A stretch of 64,000 bases of DNA from Perkinsela sp. pyNocScin1 (taxonomy: Eukaryota; Euglenozoa; Kinetoplastea; Prokinetoplastida; Perkinselidae): positions 124,001 through 188,000 of the forward strand of contig CAXHTR010000008.1 in NCBI GenBank assembly GCA_964019655.1, read 5' to 3'. The notes beneath the pieces are model-generated. The model saw only the letters and a list, made by a program, of their open reading frames with translations, was not told the origin of the DNA and searched no databases. This document shows, in pieces, positions 47,401 to 55,700 of this stretch. The translations under genes and the position numbers were made by a program. Position 1 is the stretch's first letter, and each line of letters opens with the position of its first letter.

Positions 47401-47978
47401 ATAGCGATGAATCACTGTCTTCAAGCGACTTATTTATAGATGAGGATACGACTTTACCGGACAAAATAAAGGATTTCGAAGCTGTACAAATTACAGCGGA
47501 AGCGCATATTCAAGAACCCACCAGGGCAAAATCAACCCGTGCAAGTAATGGTGCGACTGGGGACCTTGAGTTCGATAAACTCTTAAAAGATATTACAAAA
47601 GAAAGCTTTTCGGCTATTCGGCAGCAAAACTCAATAAAAGCAATGTCGGGTCGGCGGGTTTCCGCCCAATCCATGCATTTGACGAATTTGCGAAGAATGT
47701 CGCAAAGTAAGCTCCCTTCAGAAGCCATTGGAGTTATTGACGAAGCCAAAGAGACGGTTTCCATGGCCATTGCAGTTCGCCAAAAGATTAAGACACGAGA
47801 AGATGGATCTGCGCCAGAAAATCGGAGTTCACGAGCACCAGGCGTAGCTTTTCACATTCTCCAAGTTCCCCGGGGAGCTTCTATGACGATGCAACAATCC
47901 CTTAACATTGAAGAGGCTCGAAAAGAACGTGATGAGATCAAGCGGGCAACTCAGTCTATTGTAAGTTCGATGGAATGA
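44475..47978 (+). CDS. UPF2: UPF2 nonsense-mediated decay factor
   Basis: UPF2 bridges UPF1 and UPF3 during nonsense-mediated mRNA decay. The 1,167-residue protein shows an N-terminal MIF4G domain (FLRRLKEFKPESLDAILTDL, GLNLKRYVSECTTAVICAIL, human GLNLSKYIAEAVASIVEAKL), a second helical block (about 400-640), and a third MIF4G with YLQHLIYFKMTDSTEMDVAE, SREFQMAAFKIL and FTQLFIAGVADESTFFYVLY. Then come FPIELNISLSDTIEKMKK, an acidic stretch, and a C-terminal UPF1-binding region (FDKLLKDITKESFSAIRQQN, FHILQVPRGASMTMQQSLNI) like human UPF2. The frame opens at a GTG (44427); the first ATG is at 44475. It starts a plus-strand cluster. Confidence 0.88.
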   Translation: MYANIQGLRMSPHEYRKRNIFASENRKALSQSARTSDLKKTNSFLRRLKEFKPESLDAILTDLVGLNLKRYVSECTTAVICAILDGKAKISDVEFLGIVCSELHVRYDNVEIEILTCIKKKWGLQNADETSFDSKASQRNKCMIRFICEIYRIGLTSEWRIFRWVLSIFHSNLPGLEKISEVNATDPVLKKNIESLLVIMEYLCVLVRSVGCCLFGAEKWPGDSTVYRADGIEESDIFGFVSTENITHDIAQRVAKFITDGSEAYNALTYKVKEMWMKSLKTIKNVGDLSDSQREQFETIKNYTERLFSYLDPLTKTFPSCKRDEFGLSVNIQRLPTLEEMVAENERECCFHGKASNLAFFSGLSSFYSPDMPENDINMYDSLREQQFYESSGLVEIKIEEQLQEFSLQIPFECTEEQAIRNIDNLLLSLGTAFAFDAEKGSDSFFDSCISKGLSWCEAFLNNDALLFKYRKLGDRDQGKSFLLSAKKKLLRCIREIDYTPGSAAGVCLVLSIISQGGQRDLSDASQKASLDFEEVVFTEIRNLSSEKTKESDVLAKCLFLCEGVKFRFISPVVLLRLFETFADRQNSVHIRRYAPIVYGCLTEAGKFLARHPLACHKFKDVLQALSKPIRSIGGELEIQLSGIVSQLLSDVSSELASGRSYSAMRRQVTQKVLTLEEQYLQHLIYFKMTDSTEMDVAEKLLMMNWTSREFQMAAFKILRKSHRLSFEAVSSLSRVIKVLENHDKDFIGILIVDDIIERCRQDLDGRYIARSAQKRVRDMYFFTQLFIAGVADESTFFYVLYMICSYRATAETLSDYSRLRLIIQLLDAFNGDNGEEKPLSTTTLQRLRFFLTHFYRLIHSKEQPFPIELNISLSDTIEKMKKIASISRIKIENFPNSFQQANETVKRFMHKIRHARSSCPEIPNGQKSQCDGADPVHSYIYYFEDGLHDEIHPVHEHRLFDIENGSDNSDCLSVNSDESLSSSDLFIDEDTTLPDKIKDFEAVQITAEAHIQEPTRAKSTRASNGATGDLEFDKLLKDITKESFSAIRQQNSIKAMSGRRVSAQSMHLTNLRRMSQSKLPSEAIGVIDEAKETVSMAIAVRQKIKTREDGSAPENRSSRAPGVAFHILQVPRGASMTMQQSLNIEEARKERDEIKRATQSIVSSME

Positions 47979-48126
47979 AGTTGCAGTTGGTTTCAAACGC
48001 CAGTAGGGGCAGACATTCAATTATTCGCTACCAATAGTGCCTAATGGAGCTTGTAAGCGATAGCTTTGATAAGATAACCTTCTATTTATTGCCTATGTTC
48101 TGTAATCTGTAAGATACTAGGTTTTT

Positions 48127-48354
48127 ATGTCGTTCTGTAATTCACTGCGTCAAAGCATCATCAGTCATCTCAAGGCAACTCAATGCTCAGTCACAGCCAT
48201 CGACAAGACATGCGGTCAATTTTTGCGCATTGAGGTCACCAGTGCGCGATTTATGGGTGCCTCCATTCTCGAACAGCACAGAATGGTAACAGATGTAATT
48301 GCTGCATCGGGCATGCAGTTACATGGCTTTACCATCGTCACGAAAACACCCTAA
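48127..48354 (+). CDS. BolA-like protein (BolA2 type)
   Basis: The 75-residue protein has the BolA fold signature: LRQSIISHLKATQCSVTAID, then CGQFLRIEVTSARFMGASIL, EQHRMVTDVIA and a C-terminal MQLHGFTIVTKTP. The HR pair and the His near the C-terminus are conserved; the Cys of TCGQ is a likely cluster ligand. BolA proteins pair with monothiol glutaredoxins to carry 2Fe-2S clusters, and the short form without a presequence suggests the cytosolic BolA2 type. The ATG at 48127 is used. The next plus-strand gene encodes an A-type Fe-S carrier, so two Fe-S genes are neighbours. Confidence 0.88.
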   Translation: MSFCNSLRQSIISHLKATQCSVTAIDKTCGQFLRIEVTSARFMGASILEQHRMVTDVIAASGMQLHGFTIVTKTP

Positions 48355-48603
48355 TTGAGTGACCCTCGCGCTGAATAAGTGAGGCAGATGGGTTTTATTG
48401 TTGCAGGGGGGGGGGGGGTCATCAGCCGCCAATTCATAGAGCTTTCCCGCAAACAATGCGCACGGGTCTCTTGGTTTGTTACGAATGCAAGCTTGAGCGT
48501 TCTGTGTAATTTCAGAAATAGAGTTCACATGAACTGATTCATAACGCATCAGAAACTGATAGATCATGAACAGTTTCATATTGCTCAATGTCGCATGAGG
48601 CAT
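48319..48603 (-). CDS. Antisense ORF with RIIa-like motif, doubtful
   Basis: A 94-codon ATG frame on the strand opposite the surrounding cluster. It overlaps the end of BolA by 36 bp and the first 9 bp of the Fe-S carrier gene, and it crosses the poly-G tract, which becomes PPPP. Its middle (SISEITQNAQACIRNKPRDP followed by CALFAGKLYELA) resembles the RII-alpha/DPY-30 dimerisation motif (LTELLQGYTVEVLRQQPPD, FAVEYFTRL). That may be chance. Its antisense position argues against it. Confidence 0.25.
   Translation of the reverse strand: MPHATLSNMKLFMIYQFLMRYESVHVNSISEITQNAQACIRNKPRDPCALFAGKLYELAADDPPPPCNNKTHLPHLFSARVTQLGCFRDDGKAM
48406..48418 (+). repeat. Poly-G tract (13 G)
   Basis: A homopolymer of 13 G in the spacer between the BolA and Fe-S carrier genes, in otherwise moderately AT-rich DNA. 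It would be a length-unstable site and could form a quadruplex-like structure in RNA or DNA. The exact length may be a sequencing approximation. Confidence 0.85.
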
Positions 48604-49266
48604 ATTTTACGTCAAGAACTAAGCTCACAGCGGACTGTATCGCAATTTAACGCATCTACCAAGTGCTTTTTACGGGCTGCGAGTTGTGGTTTACGTAGAT
48701 CACACATTGAACTGGGCAATCATGATGGAATCGCAAAAGACGCACCAGTCCCCTACAAAAGCCGGCAAGTTCCAGACGCAAAATCAAAAGTGAACGTAAT
48801 TTCAACAATACCAATAGATGCGAGTAATGTGAGTGAAGAAAGTGATATCCTGAGTACGCGCATTCAGAATCTTCGAAAACGAATGGACGATATTCAGAAA
48901 AAGGATGTCTTTTCTGTAACTACAGCAGCCGCTACAAGACTACGCCAGCTTCTAAAAGAGGCTCCACATGGTAGCAACTGCATTCGTATCGGTGTCCAGC
49001 GTAAGGGATGTTCTGGCTTCTCTTACAGTATGGATTATGATATATGTCAAACCGATCTCGATGAGAGTAAATCCGATGAGAATCGCTTCAAAGGGTACCA
49101 TCGGGTTCAAAAAGACGGAGTTCTGGTCCTAGTTGAAGAGCAGGCTATTTTCTTTTTATCGGGGACACAGCTCGATTTCACAACTTCTGAGGTATCTGAA
49201 AAATTCGTCTTCCTAAATCCGAACGTGAAGCGCCACTGTGGCTGTGGCGAGTCGTTTCTCGTTTAG
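48595..49266 (+). CDS. A-type iron-sulfur carrier (ISCA1/ISCA2-like)
   Basis: The 223-residue protein ends in the A-type domain (about 115-223). It has AAATRLRQLLKEAPHGSNCI, then IRIGVQRKGCSGFSYSMDYD with the first conserved Cys, LVEEQAIFFLSGTQLDFTTS, and the terminal NPNVKRHCGCGESFLV with the CGC pair. These three Cys bind iron or a cluster on its way to 4Fe-4S proteins in mitochondria. A long N-terminal region (about 110 residues, starting MRHILRQELSSQRTVSQFNA) is basic and Ser-rich and probably includes a mitochondrial presequence. The start is an ATG at 48595. It follows BolA on the same strand. Confidence 0.93.
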   Translation: MRHILRQELSSQRTVSQFNASTKCFLRAASCGLRRSHIELGNHDGIAKDAPVPYKSRQVPDAKSKVNVISTIPIDASNVSEESDILSTRIQNLRKRMDDIQKKDVFSVTTAAATRLRQLLKEAPHGSNCIRIGVQRKGCSGFSYSMDYDICQTDLDESKSDENRFKGYHRVQKDGVLVLVEEQAIFFLSGTQLDFTTSEVSEKFVFLNPNVKRHCGCGESFLV

Positions 49267-49363
49267 TCTTCGGAGATTATTTCGTTGAAAATGAATTGAA
49301 AAGGTACTTGTCTATCGATCTTTTAACAATACTCAATGCTTTTCAGCGAAATCTGAGGAGGAA

Positions 49364-50560
49364 ATGTCGATCTTAATACCACTCTACTCCCAGGTTTTTT
49401 GCACATCAAACCCCTCTCGCTATCATGGTGACGATAGTGACTGGGACGCTCGCTTGCCCTTTCAATGCATTCGCCCCGGCGTTGACACCCATTTCTTAGA
49501 AAATATTTATATTTCGAACGCAAGCAGGCACATTTTGCCCATGCAGCAAGAATCTTTTCTTAATGAAGATACAAGGCCTAGCACCATGCTAGAGCACATT
49601 CTTGGTCGGGAATACGACCTTGCTTTCAAACCTGAAATGCATGGCTGCGATTTCCAGTATTCTGTTCGTGCAAAACGAAATTCCGATTTTCGGTTTCGAA
49701 AGCTTGGTTACTTCCGGCCGTGCTCACTCGATATTTCCAGCCCATTCTTCACCCTCACTCGTGGAAAGGCACCAAGATTTCTGCACCATGCACATCCCTC
49801 GGGTCTGGGGATAGTCCATGAATATTCAGCGTTCATGCTCAACGAGATTTCCCAAGATTGTTTTTTTCTCCCTATGGCCCTCCCAATGCACATTGCGAAG
49901 CTCGGTGATGGTCTGATGAAGATACTACCGATGTCCCAGGAGCCTCTGGTGGGAAAAAATAAAGATGTTATGCTACTCAACCGTCTTGTTTTTCACCTAT
50001 TGTCGATGTCGCCGTTTTGCAGTGATTTTGATCGCGAATCACCCTCTAAACTCCCGGAAAAATATTTCCATGGAATGGCGTCACCAAGCGTATTTGCCTT
50101 CCCTGATACCATGCGTATAATGAACTCCACGCTTCTTGCCTTTCGATCGATTCCTTTGCAAAGCAAAAGCAAGCATCGCCAGGAGTCTTTGGAAATTGCT
50201 CTTCGGGTCATGGACACGAAAAAGATGATAAAAGTCCTTGATAACTTCCGATTTCCCCTGCATGTGCACTTATACGCCCATGTTGCCCTCGAAACAGTAA
50301 AAGCTTGTTTTTTTGAGAATGGAATGACACTAGATGAAATAATGAGCTTCATGTACACAACCTCACCTGTACCCTTTATGTCCGCAATTTTTGCTGATAT
50401 TCACCGAGCTTCTCTGCATAATTACGACGATATGGTTAGCAGAGCGAATTTGACGAGGCATAGAGCGCTAAAAAAGTTTTTCCTGAAGAAGCAGCATGAA
50501 TTTCACGGCTCGACATCGGCAGATTACTTCAGCACGATGTTCAAGTTTCATCAGAGATGA
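49364..50560 (+). CDS. Protein of unknown function, 398 aa
   Basis: A single ATG-started frame. I do not recognise it. It has no transmembrane helix or obvious catalytic motif; the composition is rich in Phe, Met, His and Pro. Segments such as FRFPLHVHLYAHVALETVKA and HRASLHNYDDMVSRANLTRH suggest a folded helical protein. The C-terminus is basic (RALKKFFLKKQHEF). It closes the UPF2 cluster before a convergent switch. A lineage-specific protein is likely. Confidence 0.65.
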   Translation: MSILIPLYSQVFCTSNPSRYHGDDSDWDARLPFQCIRPGVDTHFLENIYISNASRHILPMQQESFLNEDTRPSTMLEHILGREYDLAFKPEMHGCDFQYSVRAKRNSDFRFRKLGYFRPCSLDISSPFFTLTRGKAPRFLHHAHPSGLGIVHEYSAFMLNEISQDCFFLPMALPMHIAKLGDGLMKILPMSQEPLVGKNKDVMLLNRLVFHLLSMSPFCSDFDRESPSKLPEKYFHGMASPSVFAFPDTMRIMNSTLLAFRSIPLQSKSKHRQESLEIALRVMDTKKMIKVLDNFRFPLHVHLYAHVALETVKACFFENGMTLDEIMSFMYTTSPVPFMSAIFADIHRASLHNYDDMVSRANLTRHRALKKFFLKKQHEFHGSTSADYFSTMFKFHQR

Positions 50561-51268
50561 GAGATGTAGTCTCTCTGTAGTAGTAGTATGTAGTCTCTTT
50601 TCGCTATATACCCTGCTTTATTAGCTTGAAAGCATGGATGAAAAGCCTGTGCTATCATAATACCTCGTATGTGAACTTTTTGTGGCATCAATCGTAGCTA
50701 CTGGTATAAAGTGATATTTGCTAGTGGTATAATGAATGTACAGCTGTATTCTCGGCCACAGAAGGATATTGAATGTAATAGATTACCGACGGGAAGATAT
50801 GTGAGATCACATTCGCATAGTGCTCGAGGGTGGCGTTAGCATACCCTATATCAGGGGTCGGCGTCTAGTCATGGATTCCATCAATTTGATGAAATCGACC
50901 AGAAAATCACGAAGAAAAAGTTGGAGAAAGGAAAAATTGATGGAATTTGAGGATCTCTCCATCAATTGCCCAAGTTCGATTGATGGAATCGCCAAAACGG
51001 GCGCCGACCCCTGCCCTATATGACCGCTCGAAACTTGAACTCGACCGCCATGAGGAAAGCCTTCGGACCCATCTTTTCATCACGCACTGCGTTAAAAAGC
51101 TCTGAATCACGGTGGAGTTTCATGATTTTTCAGTATAAATGGTTTGCTGCATAGAGAATAAATGCCATATGGTAAAATGGCAAAAGGCCTGAAAAAAACG
51201 CATATAGTGAACAATAATAGGACAATTCAGCCACGGGTCTTATGGCCTTTCAGGATATTTTACCTGCT
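50561..51268. other. Convergent strand-switch region holding a hAT-like MITE
   Basis: About 700 bp between the unknown 398-aa gene and the PA28 gene. It holds a 162-bp MITE at 50852-51013 (listed separately) and a short duplicated word TGTAGTCTCT near 50565 and 50589. The open frames in it overlap the MITE and start at non-ATG codons, so no gene is called. No RNA gene was recognised. Confidence 0.5.
50852..51013. mobile_element. hAT-type MITE, 162 bp
   Basis: The ends are perfect 12-bp inverted repeats, CAGGGGTCGGCG (50852-50863) and CGCCGACCCCTG (51002-51013). They continue imperfectly and then perfectly in GATTCCATCAAT (50874-50885) against ATTGATGGAATC (50979-50990). The flanks carry a perfect 8-bp duplication, CCCTATAT (50844-50851 and 51014-51021). 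The centre has its own inverted pair, AATTGATGGA and TCCATCAATT (50935-50968), so the whole element folds back on itself. CAGGGGTCGGC-type ends with 8-bp target duplications are typical of the hAT superfamily. It has no coding capacity. Confidence 0.88.
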
Positions 51269-52030
51269 CTAGATGTGCATGGCACGATGACGGCTTCGAG
51301 GTTCTTTTAACTTCTCCATGTTCCGAGCGAGAAGATTTTGGCAAAGCATGATAACTCTTATTAGAGCTCTCCAACAGTTTTCCATGTCATCCCACTCTTG
51401 CGCATCATGTAAAATGATAGCGCGGATCCACGATTCACTCGCTGGCTGCTTTAAAAAACTTGTTTCAAGCTCTGCCCGTCTTGAAAAATAATCCATTTCT
51501 TCACTGTAAATTCCTTTGATCACTTTATAATACCCAGCAACTTGTGCGACGACAGTCTCCTGTACTTCAACTCCCGAATTATCTTCATCTTTGATAGTCG
51601 GAATGTGTGCCAAAATCCAGTCTTGGATGCAGTCAAAGATGGCGATAAGCTCGTGAGCAGTTTTCCGGAGTAAGGATAGATTCATACGAATGGCTTCATT
51701 ATCTGGAAACGGGTTGAGCATCTTCCCTGCAAAAGCTCCGATATCCTGCACTTCGTCTGACTTTAAATGCGGATTTTCTGCGCGAACCTTATGCATCATC
51801 GATTTGCAATGCTCATAATGATGTGTATAGCTGAGCAAAAAGTCTCCCATTATGCCATTCATTTCATCAAGATACTCTGCCTTGAGTTCTTTCCCGGCGT
51901 TTTCTAAATCAGTGGAGCTAATATCATACACTGAAAGAATTTGTTTATGCGCGTCTTTCCTTGCTCGCTTGTGTGAATCACCAGCTTCATAAATCCTTTT
52001 TGAAAGCGGAGCCTTATCACATGCGGTCAT
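51269..52030 (-). CDS. Proteasome activator PA28/REG family (PA26-like)
   Basis: The 253-residue protein aligns with PA28, a heptameric ring that opens the 20S proteasome independently of ATP. The C-terminal half is clear: DCIQDWILAHIPTIKDEDNS leads into GVEVQETVVAQVAGYYKVI, where human PA28-gamma has MWVQLLIPRIEDGNNF and GVSIQEETVAELRTV; this is the activation-loop region. It ends with LLARNMEKLKEPRSRHRAMHI in two blocks, like MILKNIEKIKRPRSSNAETLY. The N-terminal 80 residues are diverged. Trypanosoma brucei encodes a related activator, PA26. The ATG at 52030 starts the only gene of a one-gene minus-strand cluster, across a divergent switch from topoisomerase II. Confidence 0.85.
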   Translation of the reverse strand: MTACDKAPLSKRIYEAGDSHKRARKDAHKQILSVYDISSTDLENAGKELKAEYLDEMNGIMGDFLLSYTHHYEHCKSMMHKVRAENPHLKSDEVQDIGAFAGKMLNPFPDNEAIRMNLSLLRKTAHELIAIFDCIQDWILAHIPTIKDEDNSGVEVQETVVAQVAGYYKVIKGIYSEEMDYFSRRAELETSFLKQPASESWIRAIILHDAQEWDDMENCWRALIRVIMLCQNLLARNMEKLKEPRSRHRAMHI

Positions 52031-52752
52031 ATTTGAGTGGGGAGAAATTCACGTATATCAGTGAGCTAAAGAATCAAATGATAAAAATGACAAAGTAGAG
52101 CAAACTAACGCTAAAGTTCTCTAGTCGCAACTAGTGCAACGAGACTGATCCTACTCTCACCATGCTAATCGGTATGTGACCATTCATTTATATCTTTGTG
52201 TACACAGAAATCCATGGATTTTAGTACTAGCACTCTTATTTTAGCATTCAAGAAGATTCAGGTGATAACTCTCTCAGACAGTATACCCAGGGTCAGCTTT
52301 AATTTGCCTCCTCAATTGATAAATTTTAGGAGCATGCTTTGATTTAATGCTGATGCATTTATAACCTGCTTAACCAATAGTGCGAGTCACTGCTCGCACT
52401 GCTGCTGCAAAAACAATATCCTCTGAAATATCTTTGCGCACGCTACATTTCGTTAACTCTATATATTCCAGGATTAATGTATCCGAACAGTTATAAAAAC
52501 AGCTTAATTCGAAGTAAATGAACTTCATTCAGTCATCCTACATGCTTCAGGGCGCTCTGTCAAGTTGACTGTTAATTTTGAAGTTCCTCGCACCTCGCGT
52601 ACACAGGTTCTTTATAAGATAGAATACATGATGTGCTTGCACAACACCTCAAACTGAGGTAGGGAAAAAGTCTGTAGAGTTTGTTTAGATAAGGCATTTA
52701 AATCAGAAATTAGTTGCTCATGGTAAGCATGAAAAAGATCTGATAAGAATAA
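52031..52752. promoter_or_regulatory. Divergent strand-switch region
   Basis: The 722 bp between the PA28 and topoisomerase II starts. AT-rich, without convincing frames. At 52103-52113 it contains AACTAACGCTA, identical to the first 11 bases of trypanosome spliced leaders, but the bases that follow do not match the rest of the leader, so no SL RNA gene is called. No tRNA or other RNA signature was recognised. Confidence 0.45.
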
Positions 52753-55700
52753 ATGGGCTATATGCTTCCCTCAAGCAATAACGTGACCTGTCGTTCTCTA
52801 TCTCTAAAAATTGATGAAGAAAATTTCATGTTTCGTCGCAAATTTAGCTTTTTTCAAGAGGCTATCGGAGCGAAAATTAACGAAAGTCTCTATGAGATGA
52901 AAAGCCAGAGAGATCACATCATACACAGGCCTGACATGTACATAGGCTCTGTGAAAAATATAGAAAAGAATTACTGGGTGTATGATTCACAGCTCAAACA
53001 AATGATTCAAAGAAAAGTTCAGTTCAATGCAGGCCTATTAAAAATATTCGATGAAATTCTTGTTAATGCAGCAGACCAGCACGCCGAGCACCCAACCCTT
53101 TGCAAAAACATATGGATAACTATCAATGATGAAGGAAGAATTTCTGTTAGAAACGATGGTCATGGAATTCCTGTCGTTAAGCATGGTGGTACTGGAAAGT
53201 GGCTGCCAGTGATGTTATTTGGGAGTCTTAGAACATCATCTAACTTTCATGAAGAAAAAGGGTATGTAACTGGTGGCAGATTCGGCTACGGCGCGAAGTT
53301 GACGAACATACTATCCAAAGAATTTCAAGTGATAACGAGAGACTCGCACCTTGGGAAAACTTTGAGAGTTCAATGGCGCAATGGCATGAGGAGCATTGAC
53401 GATCCAGTTATTTCATATTGTAATAAAGATGCGGGTGGGTTCACTGAAATCAACTTCGTGCCTAATTATCAGCTTCTGGGTATGAAAAACGGTCTTTCCG
53501 CTGACATGTTGTCTGTACTTCAACGCCGTGTATACGATTTTTCTGGATTGCTCAAGGGCATTGTGAACTTGTTTTATAATGGTGAGCGGCTAGAAACGAG
53601 TTCGTTTCGTGACTTTGCTGCACTATTTCCTCCCAAGCTATCGCAGAGCTCATTTGCAGAGTCAGAAAACTGCAGCATAATTTTACGTGTCAGCGACAAT
53701 GGATTTCATCAGATTTCCTTCGCCAACACTGTTCATACCATTGATGGTGGAACTCATGTGGACTATGTGATCAAAAATGTGTGTTATCACCTGAAACGTG
53801 AGGTCGAAAGGCAGTACCCCTCCTTTGAAATCAGCTTGGAGCTTATTAGGCAGAACATCTTTCTAATTATGAGTTGTCAGGTAAAGAACCCCGAGTTCGA
53901 CTCTCAAATCAAAGGCTATTTGCAATCTTCAATCTCATCTGTTGCGGGATTTCCAGATATTGAAAAGCTTGCCAGGCGCTTCTGTATTGAGTCTGATATC
54001 ATTTCGCGCCTCCTTTCACAAGTTGGCTTGAAAAAAGCTGTCAAAAAAGCTTCTGCAAGAAAAAATCTCGGAATTCGTGACTTTTTCGACGCAGAAATGG
54101 CTGGTGTCACAGCAGAAAGATGCTCCATGATGCTTGTTGAAGGAACAAGTGCGATGGCATTTGCTATGTCTGGTATTTCTATGCTAGGGAGAGAATTACA
54201 TGGCGCATTTCCCGTTTTCGGAAAGATATCTAACACATGGAATGTATCTTCAGAAGATTGTCTCCCGCAAAGGCTTCGAGACCTTCTCGATACTCTGAGT
54301 GATAAAGATAGAAACGGAGGACGCGTTTTACGATACGGTAAAATTATTCTTATGACCGATGCAGATTCCGATGGATTTCACATTCGAGGTCTTCTGATTT
54401 GCTTCCTCAAGAAATTTGTCCCGCAATACATTCATGAAAATAGGGTTCATATCTTTCTTACGCCTGTCGTAAAGATAGCACATAAAGATAAAGAGTATTT
54501 CCCCTATGAAATCGAGAAATTGAGTGTATTTCTGGGACAGCTGGGTGATATCGAAAAAGAAATTCGCATAAAGCATTATAAGGGCCTCGGGTCTCACACG
54601 CAGGAGGAAATTACTTCTTTTTTTACGAACTACAGAACGCATTTACGGCAACTAGTCTACGTTAAAGGGAGCGATGATTTATTTGCCTGTGCATTTGGAG
54701 ATAAAGGAAAGCAGCAGTACCGCAAGGATATCAAAGACTCTGAGGAGGCTATCTCATGTGACAACGAGAGACTAACGTACAATATATTCTTCGAACAATA
54801 CAAAGGCCATATTTCGAGGATGTGTTATCGAAGCCTACCACACGTCGGAGATGGACTGACACCTGCTCGCCGAAAAATACTTTTTACCATGCTTGGCCAG
54901 TCGACATGCACACCCATGAAGGTCACACAATTCGCTGGTCGTGTAAGCCACGTGACCGCATATCATCATTCGCAAGAATCCTTGAATAAAACAATCATCT
55001 TGCTGGCACAAGACTTCGTGGGTGCGAACAATACTCCTCTCTTGGTTGGTGCAGGGAATTTTGGCACTCGTGCGGATAATGGCGATGATTGTGCACAGTC
55101 AAGGTATCTCTCTGTGAAAGCTTCCCCTTTACTCCCTTTAATCTTTCCGAAAGATGATTTTGCATACCTGAACTGCCGATACGAAGACGGAATAGCTGTT
55201 GAACCAGAATATTTAACTCCGGTTATACCATTGCACTTCTTAAACGGCTTTCAAAGCTGTGCTATGTCCTTCTCCACGAGATTTCATTCGCATGCTTTAG
55301 TGGACCTGATCAATCAGGTTAGAAAGGCATTGCAATCAATGGAATATAAGTTTTCTATAAAACCATTCCATATAAATTTTCGCGGATTTATTGAAGACTG
55401 CCCAAATAGGGATTCATCCTACCGCACAATAGGCAATATTACCGTGAAAACTCACAACAGCGTACATATCACAGAAATACCTATCGATATGTCCATCAAC
55501 ACATATAGAGCGCATCTGAAAAGATTGAGGCAGGAAAAAATTGTTTTTTCGTTCTACGAATACCATGATAGTCAAAGCATTGATTTTCATGTATATTTGT
55601 ACAACAACATCATTACGACCCTAAATAAAGCGGAGTTCTTGCATTTGCTGCCAGCTATTTTCGGGCTCAAAGGAGCTCAACAAACCAGCATTCCTGTGTG

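Noticed and set aside
52103-52141. A canonical 39-nt spliced-leader exon
   Set aside because: Only the first 11 bases agree; there is no donor GT at position 40 and no conserved leader 3' end.
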